Origin: Flavobacterium sp. UBA6195
Lineage (GTDB): Bacteria > Bacteroidota > Bacteroidia > Flavobacteriales > Flavobacteriaceae
Length of the DNA: 6,744 nt
Reading direction: 5' to 3'
Assembly: GCF_002422095.1 (NCBI RefSeq)
Contig: NZ_DITB01000096.1
Coordinates: 1-6,744, forward strand
Positions 5,178 to 6,744 of this stretch are shown here, one piece after another. Under the pieces are notes generated by a model. It was not told the origin of the DNA. It made no database searches and saw only the letters and a program-made list of their open reading frames with translations. Within the stretch, counting starts at the first letter, position 1; each line of letters starts with the position of its first letter. A program made the translations under genes and the position numbers.

Positions 5178-6707
5178 ATGAAAACAAAAATCATTTTACT
5201 AATACTATCGATTGTCTTTGCAATACAGAGTCAAGCACAAATTGAAACAAAAGTTTTTACCTTAAACCTTGGGGAACCAACGTTAAACTCTTTAAGAGAT
5301 TCGGTAAATTCTAATTCTAAATTAGTTATTAAAGCAAAAGAACCGTTAGCATTTAAATTAGTTAATGGTAATCCATATAAATACAAGTATGTAATTAATC
5401 ACGATTTGATAACTTTTTTCGATTTTAATGAAAATCCGTTAGAAAATGTAAAATCGACATTAGAAAAAATTGAACCCAAAGAAAAATCTGAAACCGACAG
5501 CCCTATTGTTGCTCAAAATAAAATAAACACGTTATCAGATCAACTTTCAAAATTAAATTTTGAAATATCTGACTTTAAAGCATCAAATATGTTATTAAGT
5601 ACTACAAATAGCAACAAAATTAATTTAGAATATAAATCTAAATTAAAGCAAATGAATTTAAATAAAATAGAATTAGAAAAAGCAATAGAAATAGCAAATT
5701 TAGAATTACAAGCGGCTACATCTGAATATAACTTTAAATCGCAATACTCAATAGCTTTTGTAAACCAACATAGCAAACAAGCTATAAAAGTAATTCCAAA
5801 AAATCAGTTAGAAGACGAGGAGAATATAACATTAGCAATTAATCTTTTAGGTAAAGAGTTCAAAAACCTTAAATCCAAACTAGACAAGTACATTTTAATT
5901 ATTTCAGCAGAGGATTATTTAGATAAATTAAAGTTTGAAATAGAAAGAGAGAGTTATTTTTCCACTTATACAAAACTTATCAGTGACACTAAAGATATAG
6001 GAAGCGAAGCATATTTATTTGAGAACACTAAAAAAGAATTCGATGAAAATATTAAAGAAATTGATCCTTTGTCTGTAAAGATTATAGATGAAATTTCAAA
6101 AATGATGCAACTAAAATTTGATAATTATATCGTTCCTATTGATATTAATGGTAAAAATATTGATGCAGTAGAAGTAACAGTTGAACGCTATGACAAAACA
6201 GCTACAAACCCTACACCAGATAAATACACTTATAATATTTGGGTGAAAGGTGGTGTAAAAATTGACATAAGTGGTGGTTTATTTTTAACTTCTTTAATGG
6301 ATAAAGAATATGAAACAAAAGATGACGGTAGCAATAAATATATTTTTGAAAAAAATAGAGGAGATTATGAATTTGGTTTTGGCTCAACCATTAATGTATC
6401 ACTTCGAGGGGGTTCTTGGGTTAGACCAGGTTTAAGCATTGGAGCATTATTTACTACTAACCAAAAATTCCAATTATTAACAGGTTTAGGTTTTATCATT
6501 GGAAAAGAAGAACGAATTGTATTGCATACAGGTTTATCTATGGGAAGAATTTCGCGAATATCAGACAATTACAAAACGGATGGAAGCGTTTCATATGACC
6601 TAGGCACAGAAGGAACAATTCCAATGACAGAAAAATTCGCATTTGGTCATTTCTTTGGTTTAACCTATAATTTTGGAAAAGTTAAGAAACAGGATGAAAA
6701 AAATTAA
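5178..6707 (+). CDS. Predicted outer-membrane beta-barrel protein with long periplasmic helical region
   Basis: This 509-residue protein is not recognised as a named family. Residues 1-20 are a signal peptide (SQA|Q cleavage). Residues about 22-85 form a small beta-rich domain containing LVIKAKEPLAFKLVNGNPYK and ending near TFFDF. Residues about 110-320 are largely helical and Lys/Glu/Asn-rich; 113-182 is a probable coiled coil. Residues about 350-500 switch to alternating beta strands with aromatic and glycine positions (for example GGLFLTSL, YEFGFGSTINVSL, LSIGALF, LLTGLGFIIG, HFFGLTYNFG). That is the pattern of a small outer-membrane barrel, and the strand FFGLTYNFG lies close to the C-terminus. 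A polar KVKKQDEKN tail follows, so the protein does not end on an aromatic residue as many barrels do. The helical part could reach from the outer membrane into the periplasm toward the products of genes 2-4. It is the last gene of the run. Topology is inferred from the sequence pattern; function is unknown. Confidence 0.85.
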   Translation: MKTKIILLILSIVFAIQSQAQIETKVFTLNLGEPTLNSLRDSVNSNSKLVIKAKEPLAFKLVNGNPYKYKYVINHDLITFFDFNENPLENVKSTLEKIEPKEKSETDSPIVAQNKINTLSDQLSKLNFEISDFKASNMLLSTTNSNKINLEYKSKLKQMNLNKIELEKAIEIANLELQAATSEYNFKSQYSIAFVNQHSKQAIKVIPKNQLEDEENITLAINLLGKEFKNLKSKLDKYILIISAEDYLDKLKFEIERESYFSTYTKLISDTKDIGSEAYLFENTKKEFDENIKEIDPLSVKIIDEISKMMQLKFDNYIVPIDINGKNIDAVEVTVERYDKTATNPTPDKYTYNIWVKGGVKIDISGGLFLTSLMDKEYETKDDGSNKYIFEKNRGDYEFGFGSTINVSLRGGSWVRPGLSIGALFTTNQKFQLLTGLGFIIGKEERIVLHTGLSMGRISRISDNYKTDGSVSYDLGTEGTIPMTEKFAFGHFFGLTYNFGKVKKQDEKN

Positions 6708-6712
6708 ATAAA

Positions 6713-6744
6713 GGGCAGCTTGTAATCGAGTAGACGGCTCCGCC
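6713..6744. other. GC-rich segment downstream of gene 5, cut by the window edge
   Basis: 20 of the 32 bases are G or C by hand count, against roughly 20-40% in the genes. It ends in GGCTCCGCC, which could be the left arm of a hairpin, the edge of a repeat or the start of a structured RNA. No matching right arm is in view and no T-run follows, so I do not call a terminator. Confidence 0.4.

Noticed and set aside
5153..5245. Short frame starting ATGATTAAAA just before gene 5, resembling the first bases of gene 4
   Set aside because: It runs into gene 5 in another frame, and the 11-base match to the gene 4 start is easily reached by chance in A/T-rich DNA. It is not convincing as a second gene remnant.
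1741..6707. Type IX secretion C-terminal sorting domain in the exported proteins
   Set aside because: None of the C-termini show the usual beta-sandwich sorting domain; they end in a charged tail, KIKP, KKVN or a barrel strand plus a lysine-rich tail.
6713..6744. Rho-independent terminator or tRNA edge after gene 5
   Set aside because: Only a 3-bp GGC/GCC pairing can be drawn within the window, no T-run follows, and no tRNA arm can be formed. The right-hand side is not present.
1..6744. CRISPR array, insertion sequence, tRNA or rRNA
   Set aside because: No regularly spaced repeats, transposase-like frame, terminal inverted repeats or RNA gene signatures were seen on either strand.

Overview
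The window looks like chromosomal DNA of a member of the Bacteroidota, most likely a flavobacterium. The DNA is AT-rich and has no Shine-Dalgarno-like sequences; the bases before the starts are only A/T-rich. Four signal peptides end in Ala|Gln, the pattern called the Bacteroidetes 'Q-rule'. The lipoprotein carries a K-(D/E)2 surface-export motif just after its lipid-anchored cysteine. This assignment is inferred from signals in the sequence and not from a database match.

Layout: five genes on the + strand fill almost the whole window. (1) 38-1720 is a lipoprotein with an IPT/TIG-like N-terminal domain, a helical middle with two hydrophobic stretches, and a beta-rich C-terminus. (2) 1741-3144 is a secreted protein with a beta-sandwich-like head, an Asn/Ser/Thr/Gln linker, a charged coiled coil, a second globular domain and a repeated SKYGKTI tail motif. 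(3) 3147-4085 and (4) 4132-5115 are tandem paralogues. They share a TPR-like N-terminal module (87 of 104 residues identical by hand alignment) but have unrelated C-terminal halves; gene 3 carries two copies of a YxGxY beta domain. (5) 5178-6707 is a predicted outer-membrane protein with an N-terminal domain, a long helical region and a C-terminal beta-barrel-like part. Gaps are 20, 2, 46 and 62 nt. The 46-nt gap is occupied by a 17-codon reading frame that overlaps gene 3 and gene 4 through ATGA junctions. The last 32 bases are unusually GC-rich and begin something not seen here.

Every gene encodes an exported protein and none encodes an enzyme I recognise. The simplest reading is a co-transcribed cell-envelope module: a surface lipoprotein, three periplasmic or secreted proteins with protein-interaction modules, and an outer-membrane component. 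Its function is unknown. The strongest signals for something undescribed are the constant-N/variable-C paralogue pair with a nearly identical 96-nt core (suggesting gene conversion), the apparent remnant gene between the two, and the composition change at module borders.
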